From contig JAXDAY010000031.1 of assembly GCA_034679345.1 (NCBI GenBank), positions 153,923 to 217,922 of the forward strand: DNA of 64,000 nucleotides, read 5' to 3'. Within the stretch, counting starts at the first letter, position 1. Each line of letters opens with the position of its first letter. This DNA is from JAXDAY01 sp034679345. GTDB lineage: Bacteria > Eisenbacteria > RBG-16-71-46 > CAIMUX01 > VGJL01. The notes under the pieces are model-generated. The model was given only the letters and a program-made list of their open reading frames with translations. It made no database searches and had not been told where the DNA came from. Positions 26,586 to 36,286 of the stretch are shown here, in pieces. A program made the translations under genes and the position numbers.

Positions 26586-27146
26586 ATGCAGCCCTTCGAG
26601 AAGCCCGATCCGGCGCACAACCCGCAACTCCGGGAGCCCTGCGCGATCGCCAAGCTCGGCAGGCCCTTCGCCTTCACACCCACGGAGGAGGAGCGGATCG
26701 ATTGGCTCTTCACGCGCTACCCGACCCGACATGCCGCGTGTCTGCCGATCCTCTGGCTGATTCAGAAGCGGCTCGGTTGGGTACCCGCCGAGGCGATTCC
26801 CGCCGTTGCGGAGAAGTGCGGAGTCCCGGAGAGCCAGATCTACGCCGTCGTGAGCTTCTATACGATGTTCAATCGCGCGCCGGTGGGGCAGTACCACCTC
26901 CAGATCTGCACGAATCTCTCCTGCCAGCTGATGGGCGCCGAGCACATGCTCGATTGCCTTCGCCGCAAGCTCGACATCGACCTCGGCCAGACGACCGCGG
27001 ACGGGCTCTTCACACTGAGCGAGGTCGAGTGCCTCGCCGCGTGCGAGATGGCGCCGATGATCCAGGTGAACGAGGACTTCGTGGGGCCGCTGGACGAGAA
27101 GGGCCTCGATGCGCTGCTCTCGCGGCTCCGCTCGGAGGCGAGGTGA
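26586..27146 (+). CDS. nuoE: NADH-quinone oxidoreductase subunit E
   Basis: This encodes 186 aa, starting at the ATG at 26586 behind a G-rich GGGGGG site; an ATG four bases earlier is in another frame and gives no complex I protein. The thioredoxin-like [2Fe-2S] domain has 'CTNLSCQL' and 'CLAACEMAP', the four N1a ligands. The N-terminal helical part has 'ACLPILWLIQKRLGWVP'. It pairs with NuoF in the NADH-oxidising module. Confidence 0.94.
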   Translation: MQPFEKPDPAHNPQLREPCAIAKLGRPFAFTPTEEERIDWLFTRYPTRHAACLPILWLIQKRLGWVPAEAIPAVAEKCGVPESQIYAVVSFYTMFNRAPVGQYHLQICTNLSCQLMGAEHMLDCLRRKLDIDLGQTTADGLFTLSEVECLAACEMAPMIQVNEDFVGPLDEKGLDALLSRLRSEAR

Positions 27147-27150
27147 CGGC

Positions 27151-28434
27151 ATGGAGGTGAAGCTCCTCACCGCGCGGTTCGGGACGCCGGAATCCTGGTC
27201 GATCGCTTCGTACGAGAAGTCGGGCGGCTACCAGGCGCTGCGCAAGGCACTGCGGATGGACCCCGATGCCGTGACCGAGGAGGTCAAGAAGTCGGGCCTG
27301 CGAGGCAGGGGAGGCGCGGGGTTCCCCACAGGGATGAAGTGGAGCTTCGTCCCGAAGGAATCGAAGCTGCCCAAGTACCTCTGCGTGAACGCCGATGAGA
27401 GCGAGCCGGGAACCTTCAAGGACCGCTACCTCCTCGAGCTCGATCCGCACGCCATCGTCGAGGGGATCGTCATCACCTGCTTCGCCGTCGGGATCCATCA
27501 CGCCTACATCTACATTCGCGGCGAGTTCGGCCTGCCCTACCGCAGGATCCAGTCGGCCGTCGAGGAGGCGTACTCGAAGGGATACCTCGGCAAGGCGATC
27601 CTCGGCACGGGCTTCGATCTCGAGGTGACGATCCATCGCGGGGCCGGGGCCTACATCTGCGGCGAGGAGACGGGGCTCATCGAATCGCTCGAGGGGAAGA
27701 AGGGGCAGCCGAGGATCAAGCCCCCCTTCCCGGCCGTGGTGGGCGTCTTCGGCGGACCGACCGTCGTCAACAACGTCGAGACGATCGCCGCCGTGCCGTG
27801 GATCCTCGGACATGGAGCCGACGCCTACCGGAAGCATGGGACCGAGAAGAGTCCGGGCACGAAGCTCTTCAGCGTCAGCGGGCCAGTGGTCCGTCCCGGA
27901 GTCTACGAGATCCCCCTGGGTCTGCCGCTCAGAAGCCTCGTCAACGATCTCTGCGGAGGAATCCGCGGGGGCAAGCGGATGAAGGCGAACATCCCCGGAG
28001 GCTCCTCCGTGCCGGTGCTCACCGCCGAGGAGGCCCTCGCGGTGAACCTGGACTACGAGAGCCTCGCCGCGGCGGGGACGATGCTCGGCTCGGGCGGGAT
28101 GATCGTCATCGACGAGGACACCTGCATGGTCTGGGCGCTCATGATCATCGAGAAGTTCTACGCCCACGAGTCGTGCGGTCAATGCACGCCGTGCCGGGAG
28201 GGGACCGGCTGGCTCAAGCAGCTCGTCGCGAGGCTGGAAAACGGGGGCGGGAGCCCGGGCGACATGGAGAAGATCCTCTCCATCACGCGCAACATGATCG
28301 GAACGACGATTTGCGTCCTCTCCGACGCGGCGGCGATGCCGGCCGCGAGTTTCGTGACGAAGTTCCGGTCCGAGTTCGATTCGCATGTCGGGGCCGGCCG
28401 CTGTCCGATCCGGCGCGCGACGGTCGGCGTCTAG
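27151..28434 (+). CDS. nuoF: NADH-quinone oxidoreductase subunit F
   Basis: This encodes 427 aa. The ATG at 27151 is four bases after the nuoE stop and follows GGAGGCGAGG. NADH/FMN-binding motifs: 'GRGGAGFPTGMKW', 'CVNADESEPGTFKDR', 'GAGAYICGEETGLIESLEG'. The N3 [4Fe-4S] ligands are in 'ESCGQCTPCREGT' with a later 'TTICVLSDA'. It oxidises NADH and passes hydride electrons to FMN. Confidence 0.96.
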   Translation: MEVKLLTARFGTPESWSIASYEKSGGYQALRKALRMDPDAVTEEVKKSGLRGRGGAGFPTGMKWSFVPKESKLPKYLCVNADESEPGTFKDRYLLELDPHAIVEGIVITCFAVGIHHAYIYIRGEFGLPYRRIQSAVEEAYSKGYLGKAILGTGFDLEVTIHRGAGAYICGEETGLIESLEGKKGQPRIKPPFPAVVGVFGGPTVVNNVETIAAVPWILGHGADAYRKHGTEKSPGTKLFSVSGPVVRPGVYEIPLGLPLRSLVNDLCGGIRGGKRMKANIPGGSSVPVLTAEEALAVNLDYESLAAAGTMLGSGGMIVIDEDTCMVWALMIIEKFYAHESCGQCTPCREGTGWLKQLVARLENGGGSPGDMEKILSITRNMIGTTICVLSDAAAMPAASFVTKFRSEFDSHVGAGRCPIRRATVGV

Positions 28435-28452
28435 GGCGCGACGAGGAGCGAG

Positions 28453-30021
28453 ATGCCCAGAATCTACATCGACGATCGCGAGGTGGAGGTCCCCGACGGG
28501 CTGAATCTCATCGAGGCGGCCAAGCTCGCGGGGATCGAGATCCCGCACTTCTGCTACCACCCCGGACTCGGGGTCGACGGCAACTGCCGACTCTGCCTGA
28601 TCGAGATCGACGGCGTGCCGAAGCCGCAGATCGCATGCAACACCTTTGTCAAGGAGGGGCTGAGAATCCGCGCGAGCTCCGAGCGCGTCAAGGAGCTGCG
28701 CCGCGCGGTGCTCGAGTTCTTCTTCCTCAACCACCCGCTGGATTGCCCGATCTGCGATCAGTCGGGGGAGTGCCTGCTCCAGGACTTCTACATGCGCCAC
28801 GGCCAGTACGAGAGCCGACTCGACCTGCCCAAAGTGCACAAGCGCAAGGTGGTCGACGTGGGCCCGCGCGTGGTGCTCGACGCGGAGCGATGCGTCCTGT
28901 GCGCGCGATGCGTGCGGTTCTGCGACCAGGTCCCGAAAACGGGCGAGCTCAGGATAGCGAACCGCGGCAACCACAGCGAGATCACCGTCCATCCCGACAA
29001 GCCGCTCGAGAACCCTTATAGCCTGAACACGGTCGATCTCTGCCCGGTTGGGGCGCTCACCTCCACGGACTTCAGGTTCAAGTGCCGGGTCTGGTTCCTC
29101 TCGAGCGCCCGCTCGATCTGCGCCGGTTGCGCCCGGGGCTGCAACGTCTACCTCGAGCACAACGCGGGGGAGGCCTACCGCCTGCGTCCGCGCGAGAACA
29201 TGGATGTGAACACCTACTGGATGTGCGACGACGGCAGGCTCACCTACAAGCGGCTGAACGATGGGCGCTGCGAGGCGCCGCTCCTCGGCGGGGTCGAGTC
29301 GACCCATCCGCAAGCCGTCGCGGAGCTGGCCGGGAAGCTCTCCGGCGCTGATCCCGAGTCGATCCTCTTCGTCCTTTCCCCGGAGATGTCGAACGAGTCG
29401 CTCTACGCGGCGCGCAAGTTCGCCGCGCAGGCGATCGGCGCGCGGCGCGTGGTCGCCGCAAGCCGCAAGCTTCCCGGGATCGAGGATGAGATCCTCCGCA
29501 AGGCCGACGCGAATCCCAACCGGCGCGGTTGCGAAGTCCTCGGTCTCTGGAGCGACGACCTCACCGATGAGCTCGCCCGCGGAGGCAAGCTCGTCATCCT
29601 CGTGCAGAACGACCTCCTGGACCACGCGCCTGAGCTCGCGCCGCGGCTTGCCGGATTCGAGACGGTCGTGGCTCTCGCGACGAATCACTGCAAGACCACG
29701 GCCGCCGCGTCGATCGTCCTGCCGGTGACCCCACACTCCGAGTGCGACGGGACCTTCACCAACTTCCAGGGGCGGGTCCAGCGCTTCCGAAGGGCGATGA
29801 CTCCGCGCGGGGATGCGATGAACGTCGCTGAGACGCTGCGCCGGGTCGCGGCCGCCATGGGAAGAGAGTTCGGCTGGGTGAACCTGAACGAGATCTGGAG
29901 GGAGATGGCGGCGGAGGTGGAGGAGCTATCGGGGATGAGCCCCGAGGCGATTGGAGATCAGGGGATGCTCTTGCGCTCGTTGCGGCCCGCGAAGGATCGC
30001 TCGACGGAAGGGGAGGGCTAG
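28453..30021 (+). CDS. nuoG: NADH-quinone oxidoreductase subunit G (short form)
   Basis: This encodes 522 aa; NuoG is often 680-900 aa, so the molybdopterin-type C-terminal region is shortened. Ligands are visible for N1b [2Fe-2S] (C34, C45, C48, C62), N5 (H94, C98, C101, C107) and N4 (C147, C150, C153, plus a Cys in 'DLCPVGAL'). A further C-x2-C-x3-C-x27-C set beginning in 'SICAGCARGCNVYL' matches the N7 motif, which only some lineages keep. It carries electrons between NuoF and NuoI. Confidence 0.93.
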   Translation: MPRIYIDDREVEVPDGLNLIEAAKLAGIEIPHFCYHPGLGVDGNCRLCLIEIDGVPKPQIACNTFVKEGLRIRASSERVKELRRAVLEFFFLNHPLDCPICDQSGECLLQDFYMRHGQYESRLDLPKVHKRKVVDVGPRVVLDAERCVLCARCVRFCDQVPKTGELRIANRGNHSEITVHPDKPLENPYSLNTVDLCPVGALTSTDFRFKCRVWFLSSARSICAGCARGCNVYLEHNAGEAYRLRPRENMDVNTYWMCDDGRLTYKRLNDGRCEAPLLGGVESTHPQAVAELAGKLSGADPESILFVLSPEMSNESLYAARKFAAQAIGARRVVAASRKLPGIEDEILRKADANPNRRGCEVLGLWSDDLTDELARGGKLVILVQNDLLDHAPELAPRLAGFETVVALATNHCKTTAAASIVLPVTPHSECDGTFTNFQGRVQRFRRAMTPRGDAMNVAETLRRVAAAMGREFGWVNLNEIWREMAAEVEELSGMSPEAIGDQGMLLRSLRPAKDRSTEGEG

Positions 30022-30024
30022 GGA

Positions 30025-31302
30025 GTGGCCGGTTTCTTCGCCCACGCGGGGACCGCGGTCGTGGTCTGGATCTTCCAGCTCTCCATGATCCCCATCCTGG
30101 TCTGGTTCGAGCGCAAGGCCTCGGCTTTCATGCAGGATCGCACCGGGCCGAACCGCGCCGCTGTCGCGGGGATCCGCTTGGGCGGGGTCATCCATACGAT
30201 CGCCGATGTGGTGAAGCTGGTCTTCAAGGAGGACATCACGCCCGCCCACGTCAACCGCTTCTACTTCAACCTCGCTCCCTTCATGGCGATGACGGTGGCG
30301 CTTCTGACGTTCATCGTGATTCCGATCGCCGATTCGCTCGTCGTCGGCTCGACGACGTTGCACTTGCAGGCGCTCAAGATCGACGCGGGCCTTCTCTGGA
30401 TCTTCGCCGTCGCCTCCTTCGGGGTGATCGCGACCATCTTCGCCGGTTGGGGATCGAACAATCACTATTCCCTTCTCGGTGGGGTCCGATCCTCCGCCCA
30501 GATGATCAGCTACGAGCTCGCCTTCGGAATGTCGGTCGTGGGGATCCTGATGGTCTTCGCGACGCTCGATCTCAACGAGATCGTGCGGGGGCAGGGGCAT
30601 CTCCTCTTCGGCTTCATCCCGATGTGGGGATTCGTCATCCAACCCCTGGGGGCGCTCATCTTCATGATCGCGGCGGTCGCCGAGGTGAACCGGACCCCCT
30701 TCGACCTGCCGGAGGGGGAGAGCGAGATCGTGGGCTATCACGTGGAGTACTCGAGTCTCAAGTTCGCCCTCTTCTTCATGGCCGAGTATGTGAACGTCGT
30801 CGTCGCCTCCGCCTTCACGACGACCCTCTTCTTCGGCGGCTGGCAGATCCCGTGGCTGCCGACCGAGACGCTCGAGGCGCACGCAAGCAAGGTTCTTCTG
30901 ATCACCTGCGCGGCGATCGCAGTCGGCGCGGTCGCTCTGGCGTTCGTCTCCATGCGCTGGTCGAGATCCCTGAAGGCCCTCTACACGGACAGCCGCCGCA
31001 GAGAGGGCGACATCTGGGCGGGCGTGCTCTTGGCGGTAGCGGCGCTCGCCGCTGCCGGCGGCATCCTCGTCCTCCTCCATCCGCTCGAAGGGATCGCTCC
31101 GAGCGTTTTCGCACGCCTCGCCCAAGCGGGGGCCTTCTTCGGGAAGGTCGTCTTCTTCTCCTTCCTCTTCATCTGGGTCAGGTGGACGCTGCCGCGTTTC
31201 CGCTATGACCAGCTGATGAGCTTGGGCTGGAAGAACCTCTTGCCGTTGGCGCTGGCCAACATCGCGCTGACCGGCATCATCCTGAGGCTGCTGGGGAGGT
31301 AG
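30025..31302 (+). CDS. nuoH: NADH-quinone oxidoreductase subunit H
   Basis: This encodes 425 aa from a GTG three bases after nuoG. The family motifs 'WFERKASAFMQDRTGPNRA' near the N-terminus and 'VAEVNRTPFDLPEGESEIV' (quinone-channel loop) around residue 215 are clear. At least eight membrane helices are present. It is about 100 residues longer than E. coli NuoH, the extra being a longer hydrophobic C-terminal part. It links the quinone site to the proton-pumping arm. Confidence 0.95.
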   Translation: MAGFFAHAGTAVVVWIFQLSMIPILVWFERKASAFMQDRTGPNRAAVAGIRLGGVIHTIADVVKLVFKEDITPAHVNRFYFNLAPFMAMTVALLTFIVIPIADSLVVGSTTLHLQALKIDAGLLWIFAVASFGVIATIFAGWGSNNHYSLLGGVRSSAQMISYELAFGMSVVGILMVFATLDLNEIVRGQGHLLFGFIPMWGFVIQPLGALIFMIAAVAEVNRTPFDLPEGESEIVGYHVEYSSLKFALFFMAEYVNVVVASAFTTTLFFGGWQIPWLPTETLEAHASKVLLITCAAIAVGAVALAFVSMRWSRSLKALYTDSRRREGDIWAGVLLAVAALAAAGGILVLLHPLEGIAPSVFARLAQAGAFFGKVVFFSFLFIWVRWTLPRFRYDQLMSLGWKNLLPLALANIALTGIILRLLGR

Positions 31303-31306
31303 AGCG

Positions 31307-31915
31307 ATGAAGATTCCAAGCCCGGAGATGCGGTGGCACGAGCGGATCTACCTCTTCGAGGTCCTGCGCGGACTCGGCGTCACGATCCGCCACATGCTCG
31401 GCAACATCGCCCGCCAGCATGAGATGCCGACCTACCAGTGGCCCGAGCAGAAGAAGCCGCTGCCCGTGCGCCTGAAAGCGCGCCATCGCCTCACCCTGCG
31501 GGAAGACGGCTCGCCGAAATGCGTCGCCTGCTACATGTGCCAGACGGCCTGCCCGGCGCGCTGCATCAACATCGTCGCCGAGGACTCGCCCGAGCCGACG
31601 ATCGAGAAGCGCCCCAGGATCTTCGACATCGATCTCCTGCGCTGCGTCTTCTGCGGATACTGCGTCGAAGCATGTCCGGAGGACGCGATCCGCATGGACA
31701 CGGGCGAGATCTCGGTCGTGAGCCACAAGCGGGAGGACTTCATCCTCCACATGGACTTCCTGCTTCGCGGGCAGGGGACAGAATACATGCAGCCGGAGCC
31801 GGCCGCCGAGGCGGCCACGGTCAAGGGTAAGCCGATCCCTCCTCCCGACACTCCGGAGGAGGCGCTCGAGGGGTACGAGGCTGCGACGAAGCCGCCCGTC
31901 CCCTCGTCGTGGTAG
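31307..31915 (+). CDS. nuoI: NADH-quinone oxidoreductase subunit I
   Basis: This encodes 202 aa with GGGAGGTAGAG before the ATG. Two ferredoxin-type [4Fe-4S] motifs, 'CVACYMCQTACPARC' and 'CVFCGYCVEACPEDA' (residues ~73-127), hold clusters N6a and N6b between NuoG and NuoB. An amphipathic N-terminal helix ('VTIRHMLGN') docks on the membrane arm. The Pro/Glu-rich C-terminal ~40 residues are a lineage-specific extension. Confidence 0.95.
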   Translation: MKIPSPEMRWHERIYLFEVLRGLGVTIRHMLGNIARQHEMPTYQWPEQKKPLPVRLKARHRLTLREDGSPKCVACYMCQTACPARCINIVAEDSPEPTIEKRPRIFDIDLLRCVFCGYCVEACPEDAIRMDTGEISVVSHKREDFILHMDFLLRGQGTEYMQPEPAAEAATVKGKPIPPPDTPEEALEGYEAATKPPVPSSW

Positions 31916-31923
31916 GCGGGCAA

Positions 31924-32418
31924 GTGGAACCGACTCTCTTCTGGATCCTGGCCGGGCTGAGCGTGGTCTCGGGCGTCATCGCCGTGACGCGGCGCAATCC
32001 GCTCTCCAGCGCGCTTGCGCTCGCCATCGCCCTGGTCGCGGTGGCAGGGTTATTCGCCATGCTCGACGCCCACCTTCTCTTCATCCTGCAGATCCTGGTC
32101 TACGCCGGAGCGATCGTGGTCCTGATCGTCTTCGTGATCATGATGCTGAACCTGGGCCCGGAGGATCTCGAGCCGATGCGGATCCAGCCTCTGAAGTTCG
32201 GGCTCGCCGCGCTGGTGAGCGCGGCCGCGTGCGGGGGGACCCTCCTGTGGATCCGGGACATGCCGAGCCTGAGCGCGCCCGTCACGCCGGGTTTCGGGAC
32301 CGCCTCGGAAGTTTCGAAGGTTCTCTTCGGCCCGATGCTGCTCGGATTCGAGATCGTCGGGCTGATCCTCCTCGTGGGAATCCTGGGCGCCGTCGTCCTG
32401 GCGAAGAAGGAGGACTGA
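31924..32418 (+). CDS. nuoJ: NADH-quinone oxidoreductase subunit J
   Basis: This encodes 164 aa from the GTG at 31924 (protein begins M-EPTLFWIL); a GTG at 31909 inside nuoI is also in frame but extends beyond the usual N-terminus. Five membrane helices are visible, including the conserved 'LQILVYAGAIVVLIVFVIMM' helix with the pi-bulge that shapes the proton path. Membrane-arm subunit. Confidence 0.93.
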   Translation: MEPTLFWILAGLSVVSGVIAVTRRNPLSSALALAIALVAVAGLFAMLDAHLLFILQILVYAGAIVVLIVFVIMMLNLGPEDLEPMRIQPLKFGLAALVSAAACGGTLLWIRDMPSLSAPVTPGFGTASEVSKVLFGPMLLGFEIVGLILLVGILGAVVLAKKED

Positions 32419-32422
32419 GGCC

Positions 32423-32731
32423 GTGGGCGCGATCACGCTGGGCCACTATGTCGGTCTCGCGGTCGTTCTCTTCTTCATCGGGACGGTGGGGGTACTCGGC
32501 CGGAAGAACGCGCTCATCGTCTTCATGTCGATCGAGCTGCAGCTGAACGCCGTCAATCTCGCCTTCGCCGCCTTCGCCCGCGCCCATCTGAAGATGGACG
32601 CCCATGCGCTCGTCTTCTTCGTCATCGCGGTCGCGGCGGTCGAGGCCGCCGTGGGATTGGCGATCCTGGTTTCGATCTTCCGCCGCCGCGAGACTGTTGA
32701 TCTCGACGACATGACGGCGCTGAACGAGTAG
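32423..32731 (+). CDS. nuoK: NADH-quinone oxidoreductase subunit K
   Basis: This encodes 102 aa, GTG start with GGAGG nine bases upstream. Three helices with the two membrane-embedded glutamates: 'FMSIELQLNAVNLAF' and 'AVAAVEAAVGLAI'. An MrpC-like proton-channel subunit of complex I. Confidence 0.95.
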   Translation: MGAITLGHYVGLAVVLFFIGTVGVLGRKNALIVFMSIELQLNAVNLAFAAFARAHLKMDAHALVFFVIAVAAVEAAVGLAILVSIFRRRETVDLDDMTALNE

Positions 32732-32744
32732 GGAGGAAAGCGAG

Positions 32745-34718
32745 TTGAGCGTGTCGTTCCTCTGGCTGATCCCGTTCTTCCCGCTGCTGGGCAGCGTGGT
32801 CAATGGCGTGATCGCGCTCTCGACGAGCCACCGCCCCCACGCCGCGGGCCGTGGGGCGGTGAGCGTCATCGGGTGCGCCGCGCCGATCCTCTCCTTCCTC
32901 GTCACGGCCGCCGCCTTCCTGCAGCTGCGCGGGCTGCCGGTCGATGGACGCGCCCTCACCCAGAGCCTCTACACTTGGATCGCGGCCGGCAGGCTCTCGG
33001 TCGAGGCCGGATTCCTTTTCGATCCCCTCTCCTGCGCCATGCTCCTCTTCGTGACCGGCATCGGGAGCCTGATCCACATCTACTCGATCGGCTATATGGG
33101 GCACGATCGGGGTTACGCCCGCTACTTCGCCTACCTGAACCTCTTCACCTTCTCCATGGTCCTCCTGGTCCTGGGCGACTCGTTGCTCACGATGTTCGTG
33201 GGTTGGGAAGGCGTGGGGCTCTGCTCGTATCTCCTGATCGGCTTCTGGTTCGGCGACGAGGAGAAGGCGATCGCCGGCAACAAGGCCTTCATCGTGAACC
33301 GGATCGGGGACTTCGGCTTCCTCCTGGGGATCTTCCTCATCTTCTGGGCGCTCACGGGCGACGGGAAAGTCGGGCTGGGCTATGGGGAGATCCGCGAGGC
33401 CGCGCACCAGCACCGTTTCGCGCCGGGGCTTCTCACGGCCGCCTGCCTGCTTCTCTTCATGGGGGCGACGGGGAAGTCGGCGCAGTTGCCCCTCTATGTC
33501 TGGCTGCCCGATGCGATGGCGGGCCCCACCCCGGTCTCGGCGCTGATCCACGCCGCCACCATGGTGACTTCGGGCGTCTATATGGTGAGCCGGCTCTCCT
33601 TCCTCTTCATCGAGGCGCCGGTGGCGCTCACGGTCGTGGCGATCGTCGGGGCGGCGACCGCCTTCTTCGCCGCGACGATCGGGCTCGCTCAGAACGACAT
33701 CAAGAAGGTCCTCGCCTACTCCACGGTGAGCCAGCTCGGATACATGTTCCTGGGAGTGGGAGTCGGGGCGTTTTCCGCAGGGATGTTCCACGTAGTCACG
33801 CATGCCTTCTTCAAGGCGTGCCTCTTCCTGGGCGCCGGCTCGGTGATCCATGCCCTCTCCGGCGAGCAGGACATCCGCAAGATGGGCGGGCTGCTCAAGC
33901 GCATCCCGAGGACGGGCTGGACCTTCATCGCCGCGTGGCTTGCGATCTGCGGAATCTTCCCCTTCGCGGGGTTCTTCTCGAAGGACGAGATTCTCTGGAA
34001 GGTCTGGAGCGAGCCGAACACGATCATCCCCTGGCTTCCGAAGCTCCTCTGGGCGGTGGCGTTCGTGACCGCGGGGATTACGGCCTTCTACATGACCCGT
34101 CTGGTGGCGATGGTCTTCCTCGGTCGCGAGCGGATCTCGAGCGAGGCGAAGAGCCACTTGCACGAATCGCCCTCGAGCATGACGATCCCCTTGATCCTGC
34201 TCGCCGCCGGATCGACCTTGATCGGCTTCATCGGGGTCCCGGAGTTCATCGTTGAGGGCGGAAACCGGTTCCACCACTGGCTCGAGCCTGCCCTCGCGGC
34301 GACCCACGGCGGGGGCGTCCACGTGGCGCACGGCGCGGCCCTCGAGGCGGCCCTCATGGCGCTCTCGCTTCTCATCGCCGTCGCCGGAATCGCCGCCGCC
34401 TGGCATTTCTACCTGCGCAGGCCCGAGTTGCCGGGGCGGATCGCGGCTGCTGTGCCGGGCCTCTACCGCGCCGTGGCCGGCAAGTACTTCGTCGATGAGG
34501 CCTACGAGGCCGCCGTCGTGCGTCCCATCCGGGAAGGTTCGCGTCTGGTTCTCTGGAGGATCGTCGACGTCCGCGTGATCGACTTCGCCGTCAACCTGGT
34601 GGGCATGCTCTCACGGGTGGCCAGCACGTTCGTGCGTCTCGTGCAAAGCGGCTATGTCCAGTTCTACGCCGCCGTGATCCTGATCGGAGTCGCGGTCCTG
34701 CTCTGGGTGATGCTCTAG
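32745..34718 (+). CDS. nuoL: NADH-quinone oxidoreductase subunit L
   Basis: This encodes 657 aa; TTG start at 32745 with GGGAGG eight bases upstream (GTG two codons later is the alternative). An antiporter-like core with 'GWEGVGLCSYLLIGFW' (key Glu), 'GKSAQLPLYVWLPDAMAGPTP' (Lys/His relay) and 'AYSTVSQLGYMFLGVG'. The C-terminal part has the lateral helix typical of NuoL. It is the distal proton pump. Confidence 0.96.
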   Translation: MSVSFLWLIPFFPLLGSVVNGVIALSTSHRPHAAGRGAVSVIGCAAPILSFLVTAAAFLQLRGLPVDGRALTQSLYTWIAAGRLSVEAGFLFDPLSCAMLLFVTGIGSLIHIYSIGYMGHDRGYARYFAYLNLFTFSMVLLVLGDSLLTMFVGWEGVGLCSYLLIGFWFGDEEKAIAGNKAFIVNRIGDFGFLLGIFLIFWALTGDGKVGLGYGEIREAAHQHRFAPGLLTAACLLLFMGATGKSAQLPLYVWLPDAMAGPTPVSALIHAATMVTSGVYMVSRLSFLFIEAPVALTVVAIVGAATAFFAATIGLAQNDIKKVLAYSTVSQLGYMFLGVGVGAFSAGMFHVVTHAFFKACLFLGAGSVIHALSGEQDIRKMGGLLKRIPRTGWTFIAAWLAICGIFPFAGFFSKDEILWKVWSEPNTIIPWLPKLLWAVAFVTAGITAFYMTRLVAMVFLGRERISSEAKSHLHESPSSMTIPLILLAAGSTLIGFIGVPEFIVEGGNRFHHWLEPALAATHGGGVHVAHGAALEAALMALSLLIAVAGIAAAWHFYLRRPELPGRIAAAVPGLYRAVAGKYFVDEAYEAAVVRPIREGSRLVLWRIVDVRVIDFAVNLVGMLSRVASTFVRLVQSGYVQFYAAVILIGVAVLLWVML

Positions 34719-34729
34719 GAGGCGATGGA

Positions 34730-36286
34730 ATGAGCTTCGCGCCCGGATTGTTGAGTCTCGTGATCTTCCTGCCCGCGGCGGGGGCGGTGGCGAGCCTGCT
34801 CGTCCCCAAGAACCGGCCGACGATCGGCCGTGCCCTGGCCCTCGCGGTCTCGACGGCGACCTTCCTCGCTTCGATCCAGCTCCTCGTGGGCTTTCGCGCG
34901 GATGCCTCGATGCAGTTCGTGGAGGACGTCTCCTGGATCGCGGCCTTCGGGATCCGATACCACCTGGGTGTCGACGGGATCTCCCTCTTCCTCGTGCTGC
35001 TGACGACCTTCTTGACGCCGATCGTCGTCCTCTCGAGCTGGTCGGACGTCGCGCAGAAGGTGCGCGCCTATCACGCGATGCTCCTTCTCCTCGAGACCGG
35101 GATGCTGGGGGCGTTTCTCGCGCTCGACCTGTTCCTCTTCTACGTCTTCTGGGAGCTCATGCTGATTCCGATGATTCTCCTGATCGGAGTCTGGGGAGGA
35201 CAGCGGCGGATCTACGCGGCGGTCAAGTTCATCCTCTACACGATGGTGGGCTCGCTGCTCATGCTGGTCGCGATCCTCTATCTCTACAAGGCGAGCGGAT
35301 CGCGGGGCTTCGATATCGAGTTGATCCGCCAGACCGCGTTGAGCTCGAAGGAGCAGTGGTGGCTCTTTGCCGCCTTCGGGCTCGCCTTCGCGATCAAGGT
35401 GCCCCTCTTCCCGCTCCACACCTGGCTGCCGGACGCGCATGTGGAGGCCCCCACCGCCGGAAGCGTGATCCTGGCGGGGGTCCTACTCAAGCTCGGCACG
35501 TACGGATTCCTGCGCTTCGCGATCCCGCTCTTCCCGGACGCGGCGATCGCCTTCCAGCCCCTTCTCCTCGCCCTCGCCGTGATCGGGATCATCTACGGGG
35601 CGCTCGTGGCGATGGTGCAGGAGGACATCAAGAAGCTCGTCGCCTACTCCTCGGTGAGCCACCTTGGCTACGTCATGCTCGGGCTCTTCTCCTTCAATCT
35701 CGAAGCCTTCTCCGGCGCGCTCTACCAGATGCTGAACCATGGACTCTCCACCGGCGCGCTCTTCCTCCTCGTGGGGATCCTCTATGAGCGACGGCACACC
35801 CGACAGATCGCCGACTACGGCGGGATCGCGGCGCGCGTGCCCCTTTATGCGGCCGCCTTCATGCTGGTCACCCTCTCCTCGATCGGCCTTCCCGGCCTGA
35901 ATGGATTCGTGGGCGAGTTCCTGATCCTGGCAGGCGCATTCGGAGAGAATCGCCTCGCGGCCATCCTCTCGACGACCGGCGTGGTCTTGGGGGCGGTCTA
36001 TATGCTCTGGCTGACCCAGCGTTTCCTCTTCGGACCGATGCGGCACGCGGAGAACCAGTCGCTGAAGGATCTCGGCCGGCGGGAAGGGCTTCTGCTCGCG
36101 CCGATTCTCCTCTTGATCGTCTGGATGGGGGTGAGCCCGCGGCCGATCCTCGACCGGATGGAGCCGGCGCTGCGCTCGACGCTGACGCGCGTCGAGATGA
36201 GCCGCGCCCGCGACGCCGCGCCCAAGGCGCCGATCCCGCTCCCGGACGCCCAGGCGATCCTCGACGATGAGAGGAGCCCGCGATGA
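34730..36286 (+). CDS. nuoM: NADH-quinone oxidoreductase subunit M
   Basis: This encodes 518 aa with AGGAGG before the ATG. Antiporter-like core: 'FYVFWELMLIPMILLIGVWG' (conserved Glu), 'FAIKVPLFPLHTWLPDAHVEAPTAGSV'-type Lys/His region and 'AYSSVSHLGYVMLGLF'. About 14 helices. It is one of three proton-pumping subunits and overlaps nuoN by ATGA. Confidence 0.96.
   Translation: MSFAPGLLSLVIFLPAAGAVASLLVPKNRPTIGRALALAVSTATFLASIQLLVGFRADASMQFVEDVSWIAAFGIRYHLGVDGISLFLVLLTTFLTPIVVLSSWSDVAQKVRAYHAMLLLLETGMLGAFLALDLFLFYVFWELMLIPMILLIGVWGGQRRIYAAVKFILYTMVGSLLMLVAILYLYKASGSRGFDIELIRQTALSSKEQWWLFAAFGLAFAIKVPLFPLHTWLPDAHVEAPTAGSVILAGVLLKLGTYGFLRFAIPLFPDAAIAFQPLLLALAVIGIIYGALVAMVQEDIKKLVAYSSVSHLGYVMLGLFSFNLEAFSGALYQMLNHGLSTGALFLLVGILYERRHTRQIADYGGIAARVPLYAAAFMLVTLSSIGLPGLNGFVGEFLILAGAFGENRLAAILSTTGVVLGAVYMLWLTQRFLFGPMRHAENQSLKDLGRREGLLLAPILLLIVWMGVSPRPILDRMEPALRSTLTRVEMSRARDAAPKAPIPLPDAQAILDDERSPR

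Noticed and set aside
27010..29736. 908-codon minus-strand open frame opposite nuoE-nuoG
   Set aside because: The plus strand encodes unmistakable complex I subunits; the antisense frame is a by-product of high GC and gives Asp/Arg/Val-rich low-complexity protein with no motif. The same holds for the long frames opposite nuoL, nuoM, nuoN, tolB and the metallopeptidase.
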